From JBKJTP01 sp046590195 (GTDB lineage: Bacteria > Bacteroidota > Ignavibacteria > Palsa-1295), in NCBI GenBank assembly GCA_046590195.1, contig JBKJTP010000318.1, positions 1-36,579 on the forward strand: DNA of 36,579 bases, given 5' to 3'. Position numbers and translations under genes: made by a program. Position 1 is the first letter of the stretch. The number at the start of each line of letters is the position of its first letter. Below the pieces are notes generated by a model. It made no database searches. It was not told the DNA's origin and saw only the letters and a program-made list of their open reading frames with translations. Shown in pieces: positions 8,661-18,000 of the stretch.

Positions 8661-9233
8661 ATGAAGAAGCTCGTTAGCGTGTTCGGGCCGAGTGAGTGCT
8701 CTCCGCAAGATGCATTGTATCAGGAAGCGGAAGCCTTAGGCTCATCACTTGCCAAGCACAACTTCATTGTTGTCTGTGGCTCGTACGAGGGCGTGATGGA
8801 AGCAGCTGCGAAAGGCGCTACAGAAGCTGGCGGCCGGGCGATCGGTGTAACTGCAGAAGTGTTCTCGGCTCGCGGCCGTGAACCCAATGAGTACCTCTCG
8901 AAAGAAGTGAAGGTCAAGAGTGCTGTCGATCAATTGATGGAGTTGCTCGATCTTGGCGATGCTTATGTAGCGGTCGGAAGTAGTACGGGTACATTAGTTG
9001 AGGTGATCACTGCGTGGGACTTTATGAAGAAGCGTTTTTTGCCGGACAAGCCGCTTCTGTTATTGGGAGATAGTTGGGCACAATTTGACGAAGTCTTCGC
9101 GACATCGCAATACTTCGAGAGCTATAAGGAATTTGTCGTGCACGTGCAGAGCGTGCAGGAAGTAATTGAGATCTTAGAATCAAGACTTGGCAAGCAGCTT
9201 GATCTGCCAACGCTTGATGTAATACAGTCGTAA
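8661..9233 (+). CDS. LOG/SLOG-fold Rossmann protein (TIGR00725/lysine-decarboxylase-like) with altered active site
   Basis: A 190-residue Rossmann-like protein of the SLOG superfamily, which includes cytokinin-activating LOG phosphoribohydrolases and DprA. The first signature is CGSYEGVMEAA (39-49), standing for the usual GGGxxGlM. The second, at 106-114, reads GSSTGTLVE where enzymes have PGGxGTxxE. The Arg of the catalytic R-K pair before it is not evident. Nucleotide-ligand binding is therefore plausible, but classical LOG activity is doubtful. The start ATG is 3 bases after the previous gene, and the TAA stop overlaps the next ATG by one base (TAATG), so it is translationally linked to both neighbours. 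Its biological role is unknown. Confidence 0.75.
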   Translation: MKKLVSVFGPSECSPQDALYQEAEALGSSLAKHNFIVVCGSYEGVMEAAAKGATEAGGRAIGVTAEVFSARGREPNEYLSKEVKVKSAVDQLMELLDLGDAYVAVGSSTGTLVEVITAWDFMKKRFLPDKPLLLLGDSWAQFDEVFATSQYFESYKEFVVHVQSVQEVIEILESRLGKQLDLPTLDVIQS

Positions 9234-10213
9234 TGAACAGACCAGAGAGAGACAACGATAGACCCGCCGGCCCAAATAGAAATTCGGGTGGTGGCGATAG
9301 CCGAGGACCACGTCGTGAGTTTGGCAACCGTCCTGGCGGTCAAAGACCTGGCGGTCCACGCCCCGGTGGCGATCGTAACTTCGGAGACAGGCGCCCCGCT
9401 GGTCGCTCGTTCAAGTCAAATGAATCTCGTCCTCCGTCGACAGATGCGGGTGAGGATGCAAAGTATTATGTCGTCGGACGCCGAGCTGCGCTTGAGCTTT
9501 TGCGCGATGAAGAGAATTACAGCAAGATCGAGAAGATCTATGTAGCTCATGGTTCGCAAGGCACGCAGATCAATGAGATCCTGCATCATGCTCGAGCGAA
9601 CAAGCTGACGCTCGGCGAACTCGATAAGCGAAAGTTCAGAGATCTCGAGGAACGTGTCGCTGGAGATACCGACCCACAGGGTGTGATGATCCTTACCGCT
9701 GCTCGGGCGTATCAGGAGTTGGAAGACGTTGCAATCACAGTCGATGGCAAAGCTCCGCTGCTCATTGCACTCGACGGAGTGGAAGATCCGCACAACATGG
9801 GTGCTATCATTCGATCGGCTGAAGCGGCCGGTGCAACGGCTGTCTTGTTACCCAAGCGTGGCGCGGTGTTAACACCTGCTGTATTCAAGACGAGCGCTGG
9901 TGCTGCTTCGCACATACCGATCGTGAAGTACGGCAATCTCGCTGAGACCATTGCGAGACTCAAGGAAGAGTTTGGCGTCTTCGTCTTTGGGCTTGCTGGC
10001 GAAGGCGAGAAGACGATCTATGAAGCGAAGTTCGATCAGCCTGTCTGCCTCGTTACAGGTAGCGAGGACAAGGGCATGCACCGTCTTGTTCGTGAGCGTT
10101 GCGACGAACTCGTGAAGATACCATTGGCTGGTAAGACAGAGTCTCTCAACGCGAGCGTTGCGACTGCTGTCGCGATCTTCGAAGCTATTCGTCAGCGGTC
10201 TGTCGTAGTTTAG
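9233..10213 (+). CDS. rlmB: SpoU/TrmH-family RNA 2'-O-methyltransferase, RlmB-like, with Gly/Arg/Pro-rich N-terminal tail
   Basis: Probably methylates the ribose of a 23S rRNA guanosine (G2251 in E. coli) using S-adenosylmethionine. Residues about 78-160 are the SpoU substrate-binding domain (starting YYVVGRRAALELL). The SPOUT catalytic domain carries the three family motifs: DGVEDPHNMGAIIRSAEAAG (motif 1, catalytic Arg), GSEDKGM...IPL (motif 2) and LNASVATAVA (motif 3). Residues about 1-75 are an unusual disordered tail rich in Gly, Arg, Pro and Asn with repeated PGG units; E. coli RlmB has none. Target assignment among TrmH-family enzymes is inferred from the domain layout. The 3' end overlaps the convergent rnr stop by 4 bp. 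Confidence 0.88.
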   Translation: MNRPERDNDRPAGPNRNSGGGDSRGPRREFGNRPGGQRPGGPRPGGDRNFGDRRPAGRSFKSNESRPPSTDAGEDAKYYVVGRRAALELLRDEENYSKIEKIYVAHGSQGTQINEILHHARANKLTLGELDKRKFRDLEERVAGDTDPQGVMILTAARAYQELEDVAITVDGKAPLLIALDGVEDPHNMGAIIRSAEAAGATAVLLPKRGAVLTPAVFKTSAGAASHIPIVKYGNLAETIARLKEEFGVFVFGLAGEGEKTIYEAKFDQPVCLVTGSEDKGMHRLVRERCDELVKIPLAGKTESLNASVATAVAIFEAIRQRSVVV

Positions 10214-12417
10214 ACTACGCCTTCGACGATACGGAAATCGACTTCGCGTCTTTCCTGATTGACTCGAATGAGCTGCACGCGTAGCTTATCGCCGATGCGA
10301 TAACGCTTCGCTCCGCCGCCACCGCCGCTATTGCCGCCGCGACCACGGTCACGACCGCCATCACGGCTGTAGCTGCCGCCACCCTGCTGCACGAGCGAGT
10401 AGTGTCCTTCGTCATAGTAGAAGCGTCCAGGCAACTGACGAATATGAACGAGGCCTTCTGCACCGCTCGCAAGCTGCACGAAGATACCGAAGCTCGTAAC
10501 GCCTGAGATCGCTGCATCGAACTCCTCACCGATCATATCCTTGAGCAGGAACATCTGCGCCACCTTATTCGAAGCACGCTCGGCTTCGGTTGCACGGCGT
10601 TCGAGTCCGCTCGTCTGATCCGCGATATCAGGAAGCTCAGCGTAGTACTGATGCATACGCTCGGACTTCATGCCACCCTTCTGCGAATACTGAAAGAGCA
10701 TCCGGTGAATGATCAGATCGGGATATCGACGGATCGGGGATGTGAAGTGAGTGTAGTGAGAGAACGCGAGCCCGAAATGGCCGACGTTATGCTCGGCATA
10801 AACAGCCTTCGCCATCGAGCGCAACATCAACTGATTGAGCAGCTTCTCTTCCGGTTTGCCCTTGATCGAGTCGAGAAAGACCTGGATCGTAGCAGGGTTG
10901 GCATTCTCTGAATTTAGCTTATAACCAAGTGCCTTTGCAAGTACAGCAAGCTCACGCAATTTCTCGGGGTCTGGGTCGGCATGGATGCGATAAAGGAATG
11001 GCAACTCACGTCCCTGCTTAGCTTTCTTCGAAATGAATTCAGCTACTGCACGATTGGCGGCGAGCATAAAGTCCTCGATCATACGCATCGAGCCGAGACG
11101 CTCCTTCTTGTATGATTCGACAGGCACCGACTTCTCATCGAACCTGAAGCGAACCTCATCGGTCTCGAAGTCGATCGAGCCCTGCGAGCGCCGATACTGA
11201 TAGAGCTTCTCGCTCAGCTTCTTCATCTCTTTCAGCAAGCGAGCGTATTTGCCTTTGCCCGACTTCGTGCGCTCTTCGGCCTCTTCATAGCTAAAGCGCA
11301 TGACGCTATTGATCACGGTCTTTGCAAACTTCGACTTGATCACCTTGCCCGTCTCAGGATCGATGTCCATGAAGACCGTATAGGCTAGCTTATCTTCGTT
11401 CGGACGCAACGAGCACAACTCGTTCGACAAGCGTTCGGGCAACATCGGGATCACGCCGCCTACAAGATAGACCGATGTGCCGCGGAACAGAGCTTCAGCA
11501 TCAAGTGCAGAGCCTTCAGTAACATAGTGGCTTACGTCAGCGATGTGAACGCCCAATGTTACCGTGCCGTCCTCATTCTTCGTGAGCGATACAGCATCGT
11601 CAAAATCTTTTGCATCTTCCGGATCGATCGTGAAGATCGTCTCGCCACGCAGATCGAGCCTGCGCGCCATCTCGGCTTCTGTCGGCTGTGCTGGAAAAGC
11701 GTTCGCCTGCTTCATCACATCGGCAGGAAATTCGTCTGGCAAGTTGTATTCCTTCGCGAGCTTTGCCATCTCCTCCTTGAAGTCGGTGATCTGGCCAATG
11801 ACAGATGTGACACGACCTTCCGGATCGGAGTAATCGTTCTGCAGATCGTACATCTCGACCTGCACACGGTCGCCTTCGCGTGCGCCCTTCAGATCCTTAC
11901 GAGTGATCAGAACGTCACGCCCCCCGCCATCACCTTCAGGCACAACGAAGTAGTTGCTGCGGCCTTTACGGAGCTTACCTGTGACGCTGAGATTCGGACG
12001 TTCGATGACCTCAATTACCTCTCCCTGCGGGCGGTCCTTTTTCTTCGCTGTGATCGCAACTTTGACGATATCCCCATCTGCTGCGTCCTTCAGATCCTTC
12101 GAGCGCACAAGGATCGTATCCTTCAGATCATACTCGTTCGACGGATGAACGAGCGCGTTGCCGGTCGGGGTGACCTTGACGAGACCTTCAATCAGATCCT
12201 TCTGAGGAACAGGCGGCACGACGCCAAACCTGCGGCGTGACCCGCGCTGGATGACACCCTCTTCTTCCAGCGTTTGGATCAGGTGACGGAGGTCCTGATA
12301 CTGAGGATCATCGGACTTTATCCGCATCATCTTCGAGATCTCGTTGGTCTTGAAGAGTTGTCCCTCGTTCTCTTTCAGTAGCTTGACGAGGTCATTGCGT
12401 AGTGAATCTTGACGCAT
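10210..12417 (-). CDS. rnr: Ribonuclease R (RNB-family 3'-5' exoribonuclease)
   Basis: Degrades structured RNA from the 3' end, including rRNA and mRNA in quality control. Order: N-terminal winged-helix segment (about 1-65), two cold-shock OB domains (about 75-205), RNB catalytic domain (from about 250) with the acidic metal site DPEDAKDFDDA (D265, D271, D273, D274), and a C-terminal S1 domain (from about 640). Length 735 fits RNase R. The S1 domain is interrupted at about 679-702 by a Gly/Ser/Arg-rich insertion (10312-10383), after which the normal ending KRYRIGDKL...RREVDF resumes. Start ATG at 12417 fits the family. Convergent with rlmB, with overlapping stop codons (TTAG at 10210-10213), and divergent from recG. 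Confidence 0.96.
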   Translation of the reverse strand: MRQDSLRNDLVKLLKENEGQLFKTNEISKMMRIKSDDPQYQDLRHLIQTLEEEGVIQRGSRRRFGVVPPVPQKDLIEGLVKVTPTGNALVHPSNEYDLKDTILVRSKDLKDAADGDIVKVAITAKKKDRPQGEVIEVIERPNLSVTGKLRKGRSNYFVVPEGDGGGRDVLITRKDLKGAREGDRVQVEMYDLQNDYSDPEGRVTSVIGQITDFKEEMAKLAKEYNLPDEFPADVMKQANAFPAQPTEAEMARRLDLRGETIFTIDPEDAKDFDDAVSLTKNEDGTVTLGVHIADVSHYVTEGSALDAEALFRGTSVYLVGGVIPMLPERLSNELCSLRPNEDKLAYTVFMDIDPETGKVIKSKFAKTVINSVMRFSYEEAEERTKSGKGKYARLLKEMKKLSEKLYQYRRSQGSIDFETDEVRFRFDEKSVPVESYKKERLGSMRMIEDFMLAANRAVAEFISKKAKQGRELPFLYRIHADPDPEKLRELAVLAKALGYKLNSENANPATIQVFLDSIKGKPEEKLLNQLMLRSMAKAVYAEHNVGHFGLAFSHYTHFTSPIRRYPDLIIHRMLFQYSQKGGMKSERMHQYYAELPDIADQTSGLERRATEAERASNKVAQMFLLKDMIGEEFDAAISGVTSFGIFVQLASGAEGLVHIRQLPGRFYYDEGHYSLVQQGGGSYSRDGGRDRGRGGNSGGGGGAKRYRIGDKLRVQLIRVNQERREVDFRIVEGVV

Positions 12418-12596
12418 CTAATAAAAACGTTTGTGCTCTAAGGTGAGATGATACGGGGCAAATTCTCTGTCTTTTGATCGTGCCGAAAGCCCCTGTTGAG
12501 CTTTCTCTTACACAAAACATGCCGCGTAGCATATATTGTAAGCAAGCGAATGGGCACCCCTTTCTATAAAGCAAACACTTGGGGAGCGACTAAATA

Positions 12597-14882
12597 TTGC
12601 AGAGCGGCGTTATTTTCTTGTTGTCTAGGCAGGTCCTGATAGCAGGCTCTCACCCACATCCAGACTTGAGCGAACTTCAGTTTATCAAAGGGATTGGCCC
12701 AAAACGGGCCGAAGCACTCGCCGCGTCCGGCATTGAGTGCCTGGAGGACCTCGTCGGTTACTACCCTCGCCGCTATATCGACGCCCGCGAGCTTGTGCCT
12801 CTGAACGAGGCAATGGCTCATCTCTGGCAAAGCATCACGGTACGCGGGCGGGTGACAAATATTCAGGCTCAAGTGCATCGCCACCCCAAGCGCGCGCAGA
12901 TCACGATCCGCGATGCTTCGGGCGGCTATCTTCAGCTCGTATTCTTTCAAGGTGCGGATTACTGGGCAAAGCAATTCCAGAAGGACGATGAGCTTGTGGT
13001 GATGGGCTACATGAGCGTCTTCAACGGGACGCCTCAGATGGCGCACCCACTTCATCTCGAGAAAGTCGCCGATGCCGATGGCTTCACGGCAGGCAGGATG
13101 ATCCCGATCTATCCATCGACCAACGAGTTGAAGAAAGCGCGCATCAGTCAGGCGATGATGCGGCAGATGATCGAGAAGGTGCTCGGGTTGCCTGAGTCGC
13201 AACGCGCTTATCAGGAGATCCTGCCTGAGTGGATCGTCAATGAGCGCGGACTTCTCCCTCGCCCGCAAGCTGTGCTCTCGATCCATCGTCCCGAGTCCCC
13301 AGCGCATCTCGAACGAGCACGACATCGCTTGAAGTACGAAGAGCTTTTCTTCTTACAGCTTCGACTCGCTCTTGAGAAAAAGCGCAACGCACTTCATGCG
13401 AAGAAGGGGATCCGCTTCGATACGAGAAATCTTGACGATGCTGTTAGCTCGCAGTTCGGGCTCGGCAATGACGAGAGCCTTGTAAGCATACTTGGGCGCT
13501 CGCTGCCATTCGATCTGACGAATGCGCAACGTCGAGTGCTTCGTGAGCTTGCGGCAGATATGGCCAAAGGCGAGAAGGTCGCGCCGATGCACAGGCTTGT
13601 GCAAGGCGATGTCGGTAGCGGCAAGACGATCGTTGCGCTCCTGAGCATGCTCTGCGCGATCGAGAATGGTTTTCAATGTGCGTTGATGGCGCCGACCGAG
13701 ATCCTCGCTGAGCAGCATTACAATACGTTGCGAGATCAGCTCAAGAACTTACCTGTCAACATTACGCTCATCGTTGGTGCACAGAAGAAGAAGGAGCGTG
13801 AGCATGCGCTTGATGAAATATCATCGGGCTTTGCGCATATCGCGATCGGTACGCATGCGTTGATCGAAGACGGTGTACAATTCGATAAGCTTGGACTTGT
13901 TGTGATCGATGAGCAGCATCGCTTTGGTGTCGCCCAACGCAAGGCATTGATCGATAAGGCGCAAGCTGCAGAGCGCGCGCAGTTCGCACCTGATGTGCTC
14001 ATCATGACTGCAACACCGATACCGCGAACACTGGGCCTCACGCTGTATGGCGATCTCGATGTCAGCGTTATCGATGAACTGCCAAAGAATCGGAGGCCTA
14101 TCATCACGAAGCTCCTCTTCGAGCAGGATCATGAACGGATCTATCGATCGATTCGAAAGACTGTCAAAGACAAGGGTGAGCAGATCTATATCGTCTATCC
14201 GCTTGTAGAGCTGTCAGCGAAGAGCGATCTCGCAGCAGCAACGCATTCGTATGAACGGTTGTCCGCAGAGGTCTTCCCTGATCTGAAGATCGGATTGCTT
14301 CATGGCAAGTTGCCTGCGAAAGAGAAGCAGCAGGTGATGCATGCTTTCCGTGATAAAGAACTTGAGGTCTTGGTCGCCACAACTGTCATTGAAGTTGGCA
14401 TCGATGTGCCGAACGCGACGGTGATCATCATCGAGCACGCTGAACGGTTTGGCCTCGCACAGCTGCATCAGCTTCGTGGCCGTGTCGGCCGCGGCGGGGC
14501 ACAGTCGCACTGCATTCTCGTGGCGAGCAATAAATTAAAGCGGCGAGAAAGCTATATCGAAACCAGTCTTCAGGCTGAGGAACGGTCCGTTGCGCTCGAC
14601 AGGCTGGAGAAGATGGTGGAGACGAATGACGGCTTCAAGATAGCCGAAGCTGATCTGGAGATGCGTGGCCCAGGCGAGTTCTTTGGGACCAAGCAGTCAG
14701 GATTACCTGTCTTTCAGATCGCCGATCTGGTCAGGGACGTTGATATCATGGAGATTGCCAGGGAAGATGCGTCCAAAGTGGTTGAGGCCGACCCCCATCT
14801 TCGCTCCGCTGAAAATTCAATGACGAGGACCGCATTCCTCGGCCGCTTCCAGGGTGTTGAGTCCTTCATGCAGATCGGTTAA
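12597..14882 (+). CDS. recG: ATP-dependent DNA helicase RecG
   Basis: Branch-migrating helicase that regresses stalled forks and processes Holliday junctions and R-loops. The wedge/OB domain fills about 25-240 (early KGIGPKRAEAL). Walker A is GDVGSGKT (337-344), the DEQH box is at 438-441, MTATPIPRTL follows, and the C-terminal helicase half contains QLRGRVGRG and the TRG-like ending. Length 761 is slightly longer than E. coli RecG. The start is TTG at 12597, preceded at about 10 bases by GGGGAG; no ATG or GTG lies at a suitable place, and the KGIGPKR motif comes soon after. Alternative in-frame TTG codons exist a few residues downstream. The gene stands divergent from rnr across a 179-bp spacer that must hold both promoters. 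Confidence 0.95.
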   Translation: MQSGVIFLLSRQVLIAGSHPHPDLSELQFIKGIGPKRAEALAASGIECLEDLVGYYPRRYIDARELVPLNEAMAHLWQSITVRGRVTNIQAQVHRHPKRAQITIRDASGGYLQLVFFQGADYWAKQFQKDDELVVMGYMSVFNGTPQMAHPLHLEKVADADGFTAGRMIPIYPSTNELKKARISQAMMRQMIEKVLGLPESQRAYQEILPEWIVNERGLLPRPQAVLSIHRPESPAHLERARHRLKYEELFFLQLRLALEKKRNALHAKKGIRFDTRNLDDAVSSQFGLGNDESLVSILGRSLPFDLTNAQRRVLRELAADMAKGEKVAPMHRLVQGDVGSGKTIVALLSMLCAIENGFQCALMAPTEILAEQHYNTLRDQLKNLPVNITLIVGAQKKKEREHALDEISSGFAHIAIGTHALIEDGVQFDKLGLVVIDEQHRFGVAQRKALIDKAQAAERAQFAPDVLIMTATPIPRTLGLTLYGDLDVSVIDELPKNRRPIITKLLFEQDHERIYRSIRKTVKDKGEQIYIVYPLVELSAKSDLAAATHSYERLSAEVFPDLKIGLLHGKLPAKEKQQVMHAFRDKELEVLVATTVIEVGIDVPNATVIIIEHAERFGLAQLHQLRGRVGRGGAQSHCILVASNKLKRRESYIETSLQAEERSVALDRLEKMVETNDGFKIAEADLEMRGPGEFFGTKQSGLPVFQIADLVRDVDIMEIAREDASKVVEADPHLRSAENSMTRTAFLGRFQGVESFMQIG

Positions 14883-14900
14883 CGAACCGCCTTCTTCCGA

Positions 14901-14919
14901 ATACGTATTTCATACGTAT
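14901..14919. repeat. Duplicated palindrome ATACGTAT with 3-base spacer
   Basis: Reads ATACGTATTTCATACGTAT. Each half is itself palindromic, so it can act as a double operator or fold as an 8-bp hairpin. It lies 19 bases after the recG stop and upstream of the T9SS cargo gene. No U-tract follows, so it is not a classical terminator. Confidence 0.5.
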
Positions 14920-14943
14920 CTTAGAAAATATCGCGCTGAATTT

Positions 14944-14973
14944 TTGCGCTCGGATAAACGTAACCAATATACC
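14944..14973 (+). promoter_or_regulatory. Possible promoter of the T9SS cargo gene
   Basis: TTGCGC at 14944-14949 and TATACC at 14968-14973, with 18-base spacing, resemble a primary-sigma promoter. The would-be start lies about 115 bases before the ATG at 15098. Match quality is modest and Bacteroidota promoters differ from this consensus, so this is tentative. Confidence 0.25.
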
Positions 14974-15097
14974 CTATCTCGTTCTCGCTGATGGGTGAAA
15001 GGTCTGTGCTACAACCCTCGGAAGCACACCTGGTCGGTTGTTGTCCAATTCTTCTACAAATTCTCTGACGCTCCACGCGTCCAATTCGGGAAACGCT

Positions 15098-18000
15098 ATG
15101 ATCCCAATGTATCGCCGTCTCCTACAGTCAGCGGCATTACTTGTCCTGCTTGTCACTGCACCGGTAATCTTGCAGGCACAAGGTGTGTACCTCTATACGG
15201 GCAATAAATATGTGACTGCTCGCGTCAATCAGCAGACCGGTACCTTCATCATCTATACAACGGGTAACGGTTACTATGGCCAGGCAGAGAAGGCGCTCAC
15301 CTTTTCGAGCGAGACAAGCTTTTTCTCGATCGAGATAGGTGGGAAGGTGTACACCAATAACATGATCGGCCTAGGCGGCGATCGGAAAGGCTTCAGCGCA
15401 GATCCACGCTTTGGGGGTTACCTGCTGAACGCGACTAGCAGGATCATTCGCGGCACCACGACAGGATTGTTCGGCTACGCCGATACGGTCGAGACGGTCT
15501 GGAAGCTCCCAGTTGGGGATGTTATCCAGCATGTTTATCCTGTGGCGTTCGACTTCTCCGGTCAGATCGTGATGAAGTGGAAGTTCAAGAATCGCGCAGC
15601 AGGCAACGTCCGCGTTCAATCGCAGTATCTGCTTGACACCAAGATCCGTAAGAACGACAGAGCCAAAGTACTTACACGTTCAGGTTATCGTCGCAACTGG
15701 ACACTCTATGTTGAAAATAATCAAAACTATCCTCCTGTCCCAGCATTCTTCCAGGCATTCCAGCAGGATCTTGAGCCGCCGCTGTTTGATCCTCTTCTCG
15801 CAAGCCAGGGCACGCTGATCAATCCTGAGTTGGGCTTGATGAAACCTGATGCTGTGATGGTGGGCCAATGGGAAAGCCAGGCCGCAGGCCAAGGCAGTAG
15901 TCTTGTCGATCAGCTGTGGTCGTATCCGAGTCCATATCCGGAGGCAGAGTACGACGACAGCGCTGTGCTTCTGATCTTCCCGGCACAATACAGTTCAAAT
16001 GGCTTAACCACAGAGGTTGGCCGCACTGCTTATGGCACCGGTGAGTATGAAAGCTGCACCGGCGATCTCTATGCTCTTATCTTCCGACCCCGCATCCTCC
16101 GAGCGAACGCAGCGGGTGATGATTACAAGCCAAACCCGTTCAACGTCGACGTTTATCTCTTTAACACGAACAAGTTCACAGAAGCGGGTAACACGATCGC
16201 AACACTTGAAGTAGGCCCGTATCTCAAGATCATCGATCCGGTTGGTACTGCTGACGGCAAGTCGGCAACGATGTATGCTGAACCGAAGACGGTTGGCGTG
16301 GGCGGTGTCAGCGTTGCCACTTGGAAGGTGCAGACTGAGAAGACCTGCACAGGCGACACGACGTGGCTGCGTGTAAGTGCTAAGTCAACACTTGGCGATC
16401 CAAGCTTTACGCAGACCTGCGAATTGCCATTGCCGCTACCGTGTCTCGATAAGGACACTCTGTCACCGATCGCTGAGCCTGAAGTTGCACTTGGCTACCT
16501 GAAGACGATCCAATTCCATGATGACCGTCAGAAGGACAAGGGTATCGAGAAGATCGAGGTACTAAACCATGATCCGAAGAAGGTAACCGTGACGATCGAT
16601 CCTTTCCAGAAGTGTACAAAGTCATGGGTCAAGATCAACATGCTTCAGATCGATACCACTGTCAAATCATGCCTGACGCTGAAGGTGACAGATTGCGTGG
16701 GCAACGTTACGCTGAAAGAGATCTGCTTCCCCGAATGGCCGCCAGTACCGGATGTGGTCAAGCCGAGGATATTCCTGTTAGGAAGTGATCTGTCAGATAA
16801 CGGCACTCTCTGCAATTCGAAGTGGGATACGTTGCTCGCTGTCGATGATACATTGTACGACCAAGGTCTGCAATCGATCGACTACACTCCTGGCATTCCG
16901 CCAGTGAACATGGAGCTAGTGATCAGTTCGTTTGCAACTGGTGCGTCGCGACATGGCTTTGTCGTTCGTACGCTTAATAAGATGATCGATGGCAGCATTT
17001 CCATACGCGCGACCGATCGTGCAGGAAATTCCGTCGACTATGCACTAAACTATTGCACGATACCAGATCTTGACAAGCCTATCCTCAATGTCTTCCAGCT
17101 CAATCCGTATGAGTGGTCGGTGTTTGTCGAAGACGACCGTCCTTACGATAGAAGGCTCGACACCATTCAGGTCTACAATCGTCAGAACGTTACGCTCACG
17201 CTGAACGGGATTCCGTTCGAGCCGAGCCGCGAATACACAAGGTGGCAGCCGAACTTCAGCTTCAATGTGACGGTCACCGATACATCGAAGTTTGCATCGT
17301 TCTGCGTACGCGCGAAGGATCTTGCTGATAGCTCGAGCCTATCGCTCTCAGCGAATTGGTGGTCGGGCGATACTTGTCTTACTCGCGACACCATTCGAGA
17401 TGAATGGGGACCAAACATCACTCTCGATCCGCCGCCAGATGTCTCACCAACTGTTATCACTGTAACTGTTGACGATATTCATTTCATCAACGGACAGCGC
17501 GTAGGCTGGGATAAAGGTATCGACTCGGTGTGGTTCACGAATGTGAAGGGCATGGAGATCCCATCCACGTTGAAGCTTCAATGTGCCGACAAGTTCACGT
17601 TTGAGGTGAGCGTCTCTGATACACTTGCTTTCGAAGACCGCGCAACGATCTGCATCAATGTTCGCGATTGCGCGGGCAACCTTGCAGATACTTGCTGGTA
17701 TTATCCGATCATCCCGGATTCGTTGCCTCCGATCATTCAAGGTATTTCAGCAACGCGCACAATGCTTGATATCATTGTGACAGACTCTACGACATACGAT
17801 CGTGGCCTCCGCCGCGTTGTGCTCAGCGAGCATACCAACTTCAAGGATGTCAACATCCTCGATACCTCTGGTTGGGTGATCAACTTCCCCGTTGAAGTTG
17901 TGAAACCAGGAAGGTCATCGTGGGGTAAGCTTGAAGCCATCGACGTGTTCGGCATGATGTCGCCAGGTGGAAGCGACATACGCGAAGAGCACAAGGCCAG

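Noticed and set aside
11527..12240. 237-residue plus-strand open frame opposite rnr
   Set aside because: Antisense to a fully motif-supported RNase R; no recognisable protein features.
12564..13325. 253-residue minus-strand open frame opposite recG
   Set aside because: Shadow of recG; its length follows from codon bias on the opposite strand.
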